Origin: Cellulomonas gelida
GTDB lineage: Bacteria; Actinomycetota; Actinomycetes; Actinomycetales; Cellulomonadaceae
DNA: 64,000 nucleotides
NCBI RefSeq assembly: GCF_006538725.1
Contig: NZ_BJLQ01000010.1
Span: forward strand, 52,212-116,211
Direction of reading: 5' to 3'
The notes below the pieces were generated by a model that saw only the letters and a program-made list of their open reading frames with translations, did not search any database and was not told where the DNA came from. The translations under genes and the position numbers were made by a program. Shown here piece by piece: positions 25,583 to 32,497 of this stretch. The stretch's first letter is position 1. Every line of letters begins with the position of its first letter.

Positions 25583-26830
25583 GTGAGGCTGCGGAGCGGG
25601 ATGCGCGTGGTGCGCCGGGGACCGGGCGAGGTGCAGATCGGCACCGATCGCCGGTGGGCCGTGCGCGTGGACGGACTCACGTCGTACGAGGCACGCGTGC
25701 TCGCCGGGCTCGGCGACGGCGCGTCGCTCGGCCCGCTGGCCGCCGACCCCCGCCTGGACGCCGTCCGGCTGGCTGCCCTGCTCGACCAGCTCGCGGAGGC
25801 GGGCGTCACCGAACCCGCGAGCCGGCGCACCACGACCGGCCCCGCGGGCGCCGACGCCCGCGTGCTGGGGCTGCTGCGGCCCGACGGCGACGGCTGTGCT
25901 GCGGTCGCCGCGCGCGCGGACCGTGCGGTCGGGGTCGTCGGACTCGGGAGCACGGGGCTCGGCATCGCGGCCGCGCTGGCGGCCGCCGGCGTCGGCCGAC
26001 TCGTGCTCGAGGACCCGCGGCCGGTCCGGTCCGCGGACGTCGGCCCGAGCGGGTACCGCTGGCAGGACGTCGGGCGCCCCAGGCTCCCGGCCGCGGTGCA
26101 CGTCGTGGCGGGGATCGCCCCGACCGTCGCGACGGAACCGGCGCCGAGCGGCACGACCCCCGGCGCGCGAGCGCCCTCGCCCGCGGTCGACCTCGCCGCG
26201 GTCGACCGCGCCATGGTCGACCGCGCCATGGTCGACCTCGTCGTGGTCGTCTCCGACGACGCGGTGGACTCCGCACTCGCCGCACGCCTGGTCAACCGCG
26301 GGACACCGCACCTGAGCGTCGTGCTCCGGGAAGCCGACACGGTCCTCGGACCGCTCGTCGTGCCGGGGCGCGACCCGTGCCTGCGTTGCCTCGACCTGCA
26401 CCGACGCGATGCGGACCCCGTGTGGCCCTCGCTCGCCGGCGCGCTCGCCGCGGGGTCGGCGACGTCCCCGCCGCCCGAGCCCGCTGCCGTCGCGAGCGTC
26501 GCCGCCGGGCTCGCGGCCGCCGCCGTGCTCGCGCACCTCGACGCACCCGACTCGCCGCACCGGCTCGGCGGCGCGACCCTCGAGCTCGGTCTGCCGGACG
26601 CGCTCCCCCGGGAACGCCGATGGGCGGCGCACCCGGCATGCGGGTGCACCGCCCAGGGGTCGGGCGGTCCGACGGCGGCCGTCGGGCCGAGTGGTCCGAC
26701 GGCGGCCGTCGGGCCGAGTGGTCCGACGGCGGCCGTCAGGCCGGATGGTCCGACTGCGGCCGTCAGGCCGCCGGGTGCTTGCGCGGACGGCCCCGACCAC
26801 GCTTGGTCGGGACGACCACACCACCGATGA
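25583..26830 (+). CDS. ThiF/E1-like protein (TOMM leader-peptide-binding type)
   Basis: This 415-residue protein resembles actinobacterial ThiF/E1-like proteins sometimes annotated as TOMM precursor leader-peptide-binding. The first 80 residues form a small winged-helix-like segment (VQIGTDRRWAVRVDGLTSYEARVLAGL). An adenylation-type Rossmann region follows (VGVVGLGSTGLGIAAALAAAGVGRLVLEDP). A Cys pair in VVPGRDPCLRCLDLHRRD and a CGC near the end could bind zinc. No azole-forming partner genes lie nearby. The last 60 residues are made of 9-residue repeats (GPSGPTAAV type) encoded by the 27-bp array, and the 3' end overlaps whiB7 by 68 bp tail to tail. Confidence 0.75.
   Translation: MRLRSGMRVVRRGPGEVQIGTDRRWAVRVDGLTSYEARVLAGLGDGASLGPLAADPRLDAVRLAALLDQLAEAGVTEPASRRTTTGPAGADARVLGLLRPDGDGCAAVAARADRAVGVVGLGSTGLGIAAALAAAGVGRLVLEDPRPVRSADVGPSGYRWQDVGRPRLPAAVHVVAGIAPTVATEPAPSGTTPGARAPSPAVDLAAVDRAMVDRAMVDLVVVVSDDAVDSALAARLVNRGTPHLSVVLREADTVLGPLVVPGRDPCLRCLDLHRRDADPVWPSLAGALAAGSATSPPPEPAAVASVAAGLAAAAVLAHLDAPDSPHRLGGATLELGLPDALPRERRWAAHPACGCTAQGSGGPTAAVGPSGPTAAVGPSGPTAAVRPDGPTAAVRPPGACADGPDHAWSGRPHHR
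26666..26773. repeat. Four tandem 27-bp repeats, the first two forming strong hairpins
   Basis: Units begin at 26666, 26693, 26720 and 26747. Units 1 and 2 are identical and contain CCGACGGC-G-GCCGTCGG, an 8-bp inverted repeat. Units 3 and 4 diverge in the right half and would form weaker stems. The array is in frame in the ThiF-like gene (each unit adds 9 residues) and its last unit enters the 3' end of whiB7, so either transcript would carry hairpins near its end. Confidence 0.9.
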
Positions 26831-27095
26831 ACACCTCGCCACCCCAGACGCCCCACGGCTCCTCGCGCTCGAGCGCGCCGGCAAGGCAGCCGGCCATGAT
26901 CGGGCACTCGCGGCAGAGCGCCTTGGCCTGCTCGACTCGGGCCGTCTGCTCGGCGAACCAGAGCTCGGGGTCCTCGTTACGGCACGGGATGAGCCCCTCG
27001 ACCAGTCGGTCGAAGGCGCGGTCGTCGGTGGTCGCGGTGCTGCTGGTCGGCCAGGGGCCTGATCCGCTGGTGTCGAGCAGCGTCGTGAGCCGCAC
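26763..27095 (-). CDS. whiB7: WhiB7, redox/antibiotic-responsive transcription factor
   Basis: This 110-residue WhiB protein carries the four cluster cysteines Cys38, Cys61, Cys64 and Cys70 (PCRNEDPELWF, CRECPIMAGC), the turn GVWGG at 82-86, and a C-terminal AT-hook RGRGRPRK at 99-106. The AT-hook marks WhiB7 among WhiB proteins. WhiB7 binds sigma-A and AT-rich DNA upstream of -35 and turns on intrinsic antibiotic resistance. Start is GTG 27095, behind AGGAGGA. Adjacent uvrD2 supports orthology. Expression is probably controlled by the leader at 27096-27530. Confidence 0.95.
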   Translation of the reverse strand: MRLTTLLDTSGSGPWPTSSTATTDDRAFDRLVEGLIPCRNEDPELWFAEQTARVEQAKALCRECPIMAGCLAGALEREEPWGVWGGEVFIGGVVVPTKRGRGRPRKHPAA

Positions 27096-27172
27096 GATGT
27101 CCTCCTGGTGTCCTGCGGGCGATCGGGTTGCGGTGCAGCGTCCGCGTTCCGTCCTCCGCCGGGATCACCGGA

Positions 27173-27213
27173 GAAAGAGAAAGGCCGCGGAGCCTGTGAG
27201 GGCTTCCGCGGCC
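27173..27213 (-). terminator. whiB7 leader attenuator (intrinsic terminator)
   Basis: On the minus strand GGCCGCGGAAGCC (27213-27201), a 6-nt loop and GGCTCCGCGGCC (27194-27183) form a stem with one bulge, followed by TTTCTCTTTC (27182-27173). This is the clearest U-rich intrinsic terminator in the window. It lies between the upstream ORF and whiB7, 78 nt before the whiB7 start, so it must be bypassed for expression. Confidence 0.88.
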
Positions 27214-27228
27214 TGAGACCGGAGAGGT

Positions 27229-27426
27229 CTAGACCATCGAAGCCCCAGAGGGGTCGAGTGCCGTCACGTCGAGAGCCGTCCCGTTGTGACGCTTGCGGGA
27301 CGCGGAGATCGACACGCGCCACGAAGCGGGCACAGCACGCCCCTTGAGCCCGACATAGGTGGGCGCGAGGAAACGCGTCGGGAGCACATCGCTCGACCGA
27401 ACCGCCATCGTGATCTGGAACTTCAC
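27229..27426 (-). CDS. whiB7 upstream ORF (leader peptide, 65 aa)
   Basis: GTG at 27426 follows a very strong ribosome site (GAGAGGAGGTG, sense strand). The 65-residue product starts MKFQITMAVRSSDVLPTRFL and ends ALDPSGASMV, with a basic middle (ASRKRHNG). I see no domain. Its TAG (27229-27231) lies 15 nt before the terminator stem. Codons 61-63 contain GGGCTTC (within 27239-27246), which can pair with GAAGCCC of the terminator's 5' arm (27206-27200). A ribosome finishing the ORF would cover this segment; one stalled earlier would not. Whether the peptide itself has a function is unknown. Confidence 0.7.
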   Translation of the reverse strand: MKFQITMAVRSSDVLPTRFLAPTYVGLKGRAVPASWRVSISASRKRHNGTALDVTALDPSGASMV

Positions 27427-27495
27427 CGCTGCCCACCTCCTCTCGGGATCGACCCGCACCTCGTCGGCGCACGTCTGCTTACCAGGACGGGATAC

Positions 27496-27536
27496 ACCCT
27501 AGGCGCGTCGTCGCAGGCGGGACAACTGAATAAACG
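27496..27536 (-). promoter_or_regulatory. whiB7 promoter of WhiB7-dependent type
   Basis: On the minus strand TTGTCC (27525-27520) and TAGGGT (27501-27496) are separated by 18 bp. Directly upstream of -35 lies an AT-rich stretch (GTTTATTCAG) in otherwise GC-rich DNA. This is the architecture described for WhiB7-activated, sigma-A promoters, and fits autoregulation. The leader to whiB7 would be roughly 390 nt. Confidence 0.7.
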
Positions 27537-27579
27537 GGCGAGTTCTCGACGAGTTTCCCGGCGTCCCCCGCGCGGCGCG

Positions 27580-27634
27580 GCACGGGCGGTCCCGACCGCC
27601 CGTGCGCGTGCGTCCCGGACGCCCGGGCGTCCGG
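27580..27634 (-). terminator. Two adjacent hairpins after uvrD2
   Basis: A perfect 20-bp palindrome (27615-27634, arms CCGGACGCCC) begins 1 bp beyond the uvrD2 stop. It is followed by a second stem of 12 bp (GCACGGGCGGTC and GACCGCCCGTGC, 27580-27605) with a 2-nt loop. Together they should insulate the whiB7 promoter from uvrD2 transcription. Confidence 0.75.
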
Positions 27635-27635
27635 T

Positions 27636-29666
27636 TCAGCCGCCGCCGTACGGACCGGCGACGGGAGCGCTCGACGCGAGCACGGCGAGCACGTCGTCGC
27701 CGAGCACGGCCAGCGTCTGGGCGCCGATCCCCGGCACGAGCGCGAGCTCCTCGCGCGAAGCCGGGCGGCGGCGGGCGAGCGTGTGCAGGACGTGCGTCGC
27801 GAGGACCCGCCCGGTGCTGACCCCCAGGTCACGCGCTCGCTCCGCGCGCCATCGCGTGAGCGCGTCGAGCGCCGCCCGCGTGCGAGGGTCGAGCTCGTCG
27901 TCCCCGCCGGCGCCCCCGCGCGCCGGCCGCGCCGGTCCGGCCGCCCCCGGCCACAGCGCCTCCAGGAAGCGCGACGCGCGCCGTGTGGCCCGCCCGCCCG
28001 GGAGTCGGGAGCGCGCGTAGGACAGCTGCAGGTGCTCGCGGGCACGCGTCACGCCCACGTAGAGCAGGCGGCGCTCCTCCTCGATCGCGTCAGGCGTCTC
28101 GGCGAGTGACGTCGGCAGCAGCCCGTCGCTGAGACCCGCGAGGAACACGGCGTCCCACTCGAGGCCCTTGGCCGCGTGCAGCGAGGCCAGCGTGACGCCC
28201 TCGACCGTGGGCGCGTGCTGCGCCGCGGCCCGCTCGTCGAGCTCGGCCACGAGATCCGCGACCGTCGCCGGCTCTCCCCCGGTCAGACGCGCCCGGGCCT
28301 CGACCTCGTCGGCCAGGCCCGCGAGCGCGTTGAGCGCCTCCCACTTCTCGCGCGCCGCACCGCGCGTCGGCGGCGCCTGCTCCGTCCAGCCCGCGTTGCG
28401 CAGCAGGTCCCGAGCCGCCTGCCCCAGCGGCACCTGCGCGTCCGCGACGCGCGCGCCGCCGCGCAGGAACACGATCGCCTCCCGCACGTCGCGGCGAGCG
28501 AAGAACCGTTCGCCGCCGCGCACCTGGTAGGGCACACCGGCCGTCGCGAGTGCCTCCTCGAACGCCTCCGCCTGCGCGTTCGTCCGGTACAGCACCGCGA
28601 CCTGCGACGCGGGGACGCCGTCCGCGACGAGCCGCGCGGCCGCTGTCGCGATGCCCGCGGCCTCCGCCTCGTCGTCGGCGTACGCGGCCCACCGCACGGC
28701 CGGGCCGTCGGGGCGCTGCGCGCGCAGCTCGAGCGGGGCGACCGCGCCGCGGCCCGCCGCCGCGATGACGCGGTTGGCGAGCTCCACCACCTGCGGGGTC
28801 GAGCGGTAGTCGCGCACGAGCCGGACCACCTGGGCGTCCGGGTGGGAGCGCGCGAACGTGAGCAGGTGGTGCGGGGTCGCGCCGGCGAACGAGTAGATGG
28901 TCTGCGACGGGTCGCCGACGACGCACAGCTCCTGACGCCCGCCGAGCCACTGGTCGAGCAGGTACTGCTGCAGCGGGCTCACGTCCTGGTACTCGTCGAC
29001 GACGAAGTGCCGGTACTGGCCGTGCACCTCGCGCGCCACGTCGTGCCGCTCGGCCAGCATCGCCGCGAGCAGCAGCAGCACGTCCTCGAAGTCGATGACG
29101 CCGCGCTCGTCCTTGACCTGCTCGTACGCGGTCATCAGGCGCGCGACCGCGGCGGCGTCGTGCCCGCCCGGGACCGGCCGGTCGACCGCGGCGGCCGCCA
29201 CCGCGTACTCGTCGGGCACGACGAGGCTGACCTTGGCCCACTCGATCTCGCTGGCGAGGTCCCGTACGCCCGTGCGGTCCGCGGGCAGGCCGACCCGGCG
29301 CGCAGCCTCGGCGACCACCTGCGCCTTCGCCTCGACCAGCCGCGGGGGCGCGCCGCCGACGACCTTGGGCCAGAAGAACGTGAGCTGGCGCAGCGCCGCG
29401 GCGTGGAAGGTGCGTGCCTGGACGCCCGACGCGCCGAGCGAGCGCAGCCGCGTGCGCATCTCACCCGCCGCACGCGCCGTGAACGTCACGGCGAGGACAT
29501 GGTCGGCGCGATACACGCCCGTGCGGATGCCGTAGGCGATGCGGTGCGTGATCGCGCGCGTCTTGCCCGTGCCCGCGCCCGCGAGCACGCACACCGGACC
29601 GCGCAGCGCGGTCGCCACGGCACGCTGCTCGGGATCGAGCGCGGTGAGCAGGTCGTCGGGGGACAT
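27636..29666 (-). CDS. uvrD2: ATP-dependent DNA helicase UvrD2
   Basis: This 676-residue SF1A helicase shows Walker A AGAGTGKT at 29-36, TFTARAAGEMRTRL (Ia), VVDEYQDVSPLQQ (II), VGDPSQTIYSFAGA (III), VRDYRSTPQVVELANRV (IV), LASLHAAKGLEWDAVFLAGL (V) and EEERRLLYVGVTRAREHL (VI). The C-terminus carries an HRDC-type domain (DALTRWRAERARDLGV, LVPGIGAQTLAVLGDDVL). A UvrD core followed by HRDC, next to whiB7, identifies actinobacterial UvrD2. The tetracysteine zinc motif known between these domains in mycobacteria is not visible. ATG 29666 is chosen because homology begins there. Confidence 0.94.
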   Translation of the reverse strand: MSPDDLLTALDPEQRAVATALRGPVCVLAGAGTGKTRAITHRIAYGIRTGVYRADHVLAVTFTARAAGEMRTRLRSLGASGVQARTFHAAALRQLTFFWPKVVGGAPPRLVEAKAQVVAEAARRVGLPADRTGVRDLASEIEWAKVSLVVPDEYAVAAAAVDRPVPGGHDAAAVARLMTAYEQVKDERGVIDFEDVLLLLAAMLAERHDVAREVHGQYRHFVVDEYQDVSPLQQYLLDQWLGGRQELCVVGDPSQTIYSFAGATPHHLLTFARSHPDAQVVRLVRDYRSTPQVVELANRVIAAAGRGAVAPLELRAQRPDGPAVRWAAYADDEAEAAGIATAAARLVADGVPASQVAVLYRTNAQAEAFEEALATAGVPYQVRGGERFFARRDVREAIVFLRGGARVADAQVPLGQAARDLLRNAGWTEQAPPTRGAAREKWEALNALAGLADEVEARARLTGGEPATVADLVAELDERAAAQHAPTVEGVTLASLHAAKGLEWDAVFLAGLSDGLLPTSLAETPDAIEEERRLLYVGVTRAREHLQLSYARSRLPGGRATRRASRFLEALWPGAAGPARPARGGAGGDDELDPRTRAALDALTRWRAERARDLGVSTGRVLATHVLHTLARRRPASREELALVPGIGAQTLAVLGDDVLAVLASSAPVAGPYGGG

Positions 29667-29815
29667 CGCCGCACAGTCTCGCAGGCGTCGCCCACACGTC
29701 GCCGCGCTCACGCACAGGCCGCGGAATCCCCCGGGGGCGTCCGTGGTTGGCACGGGTGGACGGTGTCCGGCACCACCCTCCTGACGACCCACCCGACGAG
29801 GAACGACGAGGACCC

Positions 29816-30076
29816 ATGACCACCCAGGCCCTGCCCGCCCCCGGCACGATCACGATGTACTCGACCACCTGGTGCGGGTACTGCCGCCGGCTCAAGACGC
29901 AGCTGGACTCGGCCGGGATCGGCTACACCGAGGTCGACATCGAGCAGCACCCGGACGCGGCCGACCTCGTCGCCTCCCTCAACGACGGCAACCAGACCGT
30001 GCCGACCGTCCTGTTCCCGGACGGCTCGGCGGCGACGAACCCCTCGCTCGTCGAGGTCCGCAGCCGCCTGTCCTGA
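29816..30076 (+). CDS. mrx1: Mycoredoxin (glutaredoxin-like)
   Basis: This 86-residue thioredoxin-fold protein has the active site STTWCGYCRRLK (Cys20, Cys23), the cis-Pro region GNQTVPTVLFPDGS, and a terminal helix PSLVEVRSRL. Mycoredoxin reduces mycothiol mixed disulfides in actinobacteria. ATG 29816 follows a GACGAGGACCC region. The position between uvrD2 and nudC matches Rv3198A. It is divergent from uvrD2, so the two share a control region of 149 bp. Confidence 0.92.
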   Translation: MTTQALPAPGTITMYSTTWCGYCRRLKTQLDSAGIGYTEVDIEQHPDAADLVASLNDGNQTVPTVLFPDGSAATNPSLVEVRSRLS

Positions 30077-30111
30077 GCCCGCGGGTCGCGGACGAGGCCG
30101 CAGCCGAGGTG

Positions 30112-30137
30112 GCGGACGACGGGGGACTGTCGTCCGC
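30112..30137. terminator. Bidirectional terminator between mycoredoxin and nudC genes
   Basis: Stem GCGGACGAC and GTCGTCCGC with an 8-nt loop lies between two convergent genes. A further GTCGCGGACGA upstream can pair with the same right arm, giving two alternative hairpins. Confidence 0.7.
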
Positions 30138-30142
30138 GACCG

Positions 30143-31183
30143 TCAGAACGTCGCCGTCGTGTGAGGCAGCGGACCGCCGAACCAGTCTTCGATCAACGCC
30201 CGCGCGATCGACGAGGACGACGGCGGGATGACGTGGCCGTCGACGATCGCGCGCGCGAGCTCGTCACGCGTGAACCAGCGCGCGAGCTCGACCTCGACGC
30301 CGTCGACCTGCACGTCGGTGGTCAGCGCGCGGCCGACGAACGCGACCATGAGCGACGCGGGGAACGGCCACGGCTGGCTCCCGGCGTACGTCACGTCGCC
30401 GACGACGACGCCCGTCTCCTCGGCGACCTCGCGGCGCACCGCGTGCTCGAGCGACTCCCCCGGTTCCACGAACCCCGCGAGCGTCGAGTACCGCGCCGGG
30501 GCCCAGGCGCGCGCGTGCCCGAGGAGCAGCCGGTCGTCGGCGTCGAGGACGGCCATGATCACCGCCGGGTCCGTGCGCGGGTAGTGCTCCGAGCCGTCGA
30601 CCGTGCAGGCCCGGACCCAGCCGGCCTGCGTCACGCGGGTCGGGCCGCCGCAGCGCGGGCAGCGCGGGTGCCGCTCGTGCCACGCGTCGAGCGCCACCGC
30701 GGTCGTGACGAGCCCCGCGTCGCGCGCCGGGAGCGCCGCGCCGATCTCGCGGGGCGACGCCCAGCGCACCGCCTCACGCGCGGCGGGCGGCGCGTGGTGC
30801 GCGTGCTGCTCGTCGGACCGCGAGGACGCGGCGTGCGTCGATGCGGTCGTCGCGTGGACCAGGCGATCGGCCGGGCTGCCCTCGCGCGGCAGGTCCGTGG
30901 TCTCGTCCGGGCTGCCCGCGACCCGCAGGCCCAGGTAGGCGATCTCGTCGTCGACGCCCAGGAGCAGCCAGGGGTCCTCGTCCGTGCGTCCGGAGGTCGC
31001 ACGCGCGTCGGCGACCGTGCTCAGGACGAGCGCACCCGTGCCGTCCACGGGGACACGGCCCTCGCGCACCAGCACCACGCGCGTCGTGCTGGTGGCCAGG
31101 AACGCGGCCAGGTGGTGCTCGTCGCGCAGGTGCGCGCCGCGGTCGACGACCGCACGGGACAGGGGCAGCTCGTCCGACCTCAC
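30143..31183 (-). CDS. nudC: NAD+ diphosphatase NudC (Nudix)
   Basis: This 346-residue Nudix hydrolase cleaves NAD(H) to NMN(H) and AMP, and in some bacteria removes NAD caps from RNA. It has a zinc-ribbon start HPRCPRCGGPTRV, then RACTVDGSEHYPRTDPAVIM, the Nudix box GFVEPGESLEHAVRREVAEETGV and the NudC-specific SQPWPFPASLM. The second zinc half-site shows only one Cys (three in total), so the ribbon may use a different ligand. GTG 31183 stands 6 nt after TACGGT, a leaderless pattern. About 25 residues rich in His/Ser near residue 110-135 look like an insertion. Confidence 0.92.
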   Translation of the reverse strand: MRSDELPLSRAVVDRGAHLRDEHHLAAFLATSTTRVVLVREGRVPVDGTGALVLSTVADARATSGRTDEDPWLLLGVDDEIAYLGLRVAGSPDETTDLPREGSPADRLVHATTASTHAASSRSDEQHAHHAPPAAREAVRWASPREIGAALPARDAGLVTTAVALDAWHERHPRCPRCGGPTRVTQAGWVRACTVDGSEHYPRTDPAVIMAVLDADDRLLLGHARAWAPARYSTLAGFVEPGESLEHAVRREVAEETGVVVGDVTYAGSQPWPFPASLMVAFVGRALTTDVQVDGVEVELARWFTRDELARAIVDGHVIPPSSSSIARALIEDWFGGPLPHTTATF

Positions 31184-31417
31184 CGCGCCACCGTACGCGT
31201 GCGCCGCTCCCTCCTCGCGCGGCGTCCGTGGCCCCGTCGTGGCGCCGCGCGTCCGTGGCGCCCGCGCACCGCGCGCGGCTCCCGCGTCCGCCCGGCGACG
31301 CCGTGACCTCGAGGCACCGACGACCTACGGCCGCGCGATCATCAAGTCAGGACGAATGGGACGGACACGCCGCGGCGTGTGCACGTGTCCGCGCCGCGCG
31401 CCGCCTACGCTGAGCAC

Positions 31418-32401
31418 GTGCCTCGATCCCCGCTCGCCCTCGCCGCCCTGGCCACGGTGGCCGTGCCGGGCCTGGACGCCTTCGACGTCCGGCGACCCGC
31501 GCACCCCGGGACCGACTTCGACATCGCGGTCGTCGTGGACGCCGCCCGGGGACGCTGGGTCGTGCGGGCCCCCGTGCACGCCGCCGCAGGCGCCGCGCTC
31601 GAGGCCGAGGTCGAGCTCCTCGCCGGCCTGGACCGCGCCGTGCACGACGGCACCCTCCCGTTCGCGGTGCCCGCGCCCGTCGGCTTCGCGCACCTGCCCG
31701 AGGGCGGCCGCGCCGCGGTGCACGCCGAGATCCCCGGCCACACGCTCGACGTGGCCGACCTCGAGCCCGGACCGGGCCTGTGCGCGTCGCTGGGGCGAGC
31801 GATCGCCGCGGTCCACGAGCTGCCGACGAACGTCGTCGAGAACGCCGGCCTGCCGGTCTACGACGCGGGCGAGTACCGCCAGCGGCGGCAGGCCGAGGTC
31901 GACGAGGCCGCCCGCACCGGCAAGGTCCCGCCCACGCTGCTGCGCCGGTGGGAGGAGCGCCTCGAGGACGTCGCGCTGTGGCGGTTCCGTCCCACGGTGG
32001 TGCACGGCGACCTGACCAACGAGCGCATCCTCGTGCGCGGCGGTGAGGTCAGCGGCATCCTGCACTGGGGTGACGCGAGCGTGGCCGACCCCGCCGACGA
32101 CCTGTCGTGGCTGCTCGTCGCCGCGCCGCCGGACGCCGCGGACTCGATCCTCGAGGCGTACCAGCTGCGCCGCACCGAGCTGCTCGACCCGCACCTGACC
32201 GAGCGCGCTCTGCTCGCGGGTGAGCTCGCGCTGGCGCGGTGGCTGCTGTACGGCGTGCGGGCAGGCAACGAGGACGTCGTCGCGGACGCCGTGGCCATGC
32301 TCGAGGACCTCGACGAGCACACGCGCACGACGCCGGCCGAGAACATCTGGCACGACGAGGCACCCACCGCCCCGGTCGCCGCGGTCTCGTCGTACGCCTG
32401 A
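31418..32401 (+). CDS. Phosphotransferase family protein (APH-like)
   Basis: This 327-residue protein kinase-like enzyme belongs to the APH family. The core is VVHGDLTNERILV (catalytic Asp198) followed by GILHWGDASVADPADDLSWLL with the metal-binding Asp. Many relatives are annotated macrolide 2'-phosphotransferase, but this neighbourhood is a housekeeping one and substrate is unknown. The start GTG 31418 lies 6 nt after TACGCT (31406-31411), a leaderless arrangement. The 234-bp gap before it contains repeated GGCGTCCGTGGC-like words and nothing else recognisable. Confidence 0.85.
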   Translation: MPRSPLALAALATVAVPGLDAFDVRRPAHPGTDFDIAVVVDAARGRWVVRAPVHAAAGAALEAEVELLAGLDRAVHDGTLPFAVPAPVGFAHLPEGGRAAVHAEIPGHTLDVADLEPGPGLCASLGRAIAAVHELPTNVVENAGLPVYDAGEYRQRRQAEVDEAARTGKVPPTLLRRWEERLEDVALWRFRPTVVHGDLTNERILVRGGEVSGILHWGDASVADPADDLSWLLVAAPPDAADSILEAYQLRRTELLDPHLTERALLAGELALARWLLYGVRAGNEDVVADAVAMLEDLDEHTRTTPAENIWHDEAPTAPVAAVSSYA

Positions 32402-32455
32402 GCCCACGTCACTGCTGCGCCCGCCTCACGGGTGAGTCCCGGTCACAGGTGGCCC

Positions 32456-32497
32456 CGCCTCACGCATGCGGCCGGCCCAGGGCCGTGATGCGAGGCG
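32456..32497. terminator. Terminator between phosphotransferase gene and adnB
   Basis: Arms CGCCTCACGCAT and ATGCGAGGCG pair with one bulged A, and an inner GGCC/GGCC extends the stem. It lies directly after the adnB stop on the minus strand and 54 bp after the convergent gene's stop. Confidence 0.65.

Noticed and set aside
26666..26773. Possible CRISPR array
   Set aside because: Units are directly adjacent without spacers, in frame with a gene, and only four in number.
25583..26830. A complete TOMM/azole peptide biosynthesis cluster around the ThiF-like gene
   Set aside because: No YcaO, dehydrogenase or precursor peptide is visible within 10 kb, and neighbours are conserved housekeeping genes.
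31418..32401. Acquired macrolide-resistance phosphotransferase
   Set aside because: No mobile-element signs or shift in base composition, and it sits in a conserved chromosomal block. The APH fold alone does not show resistance.
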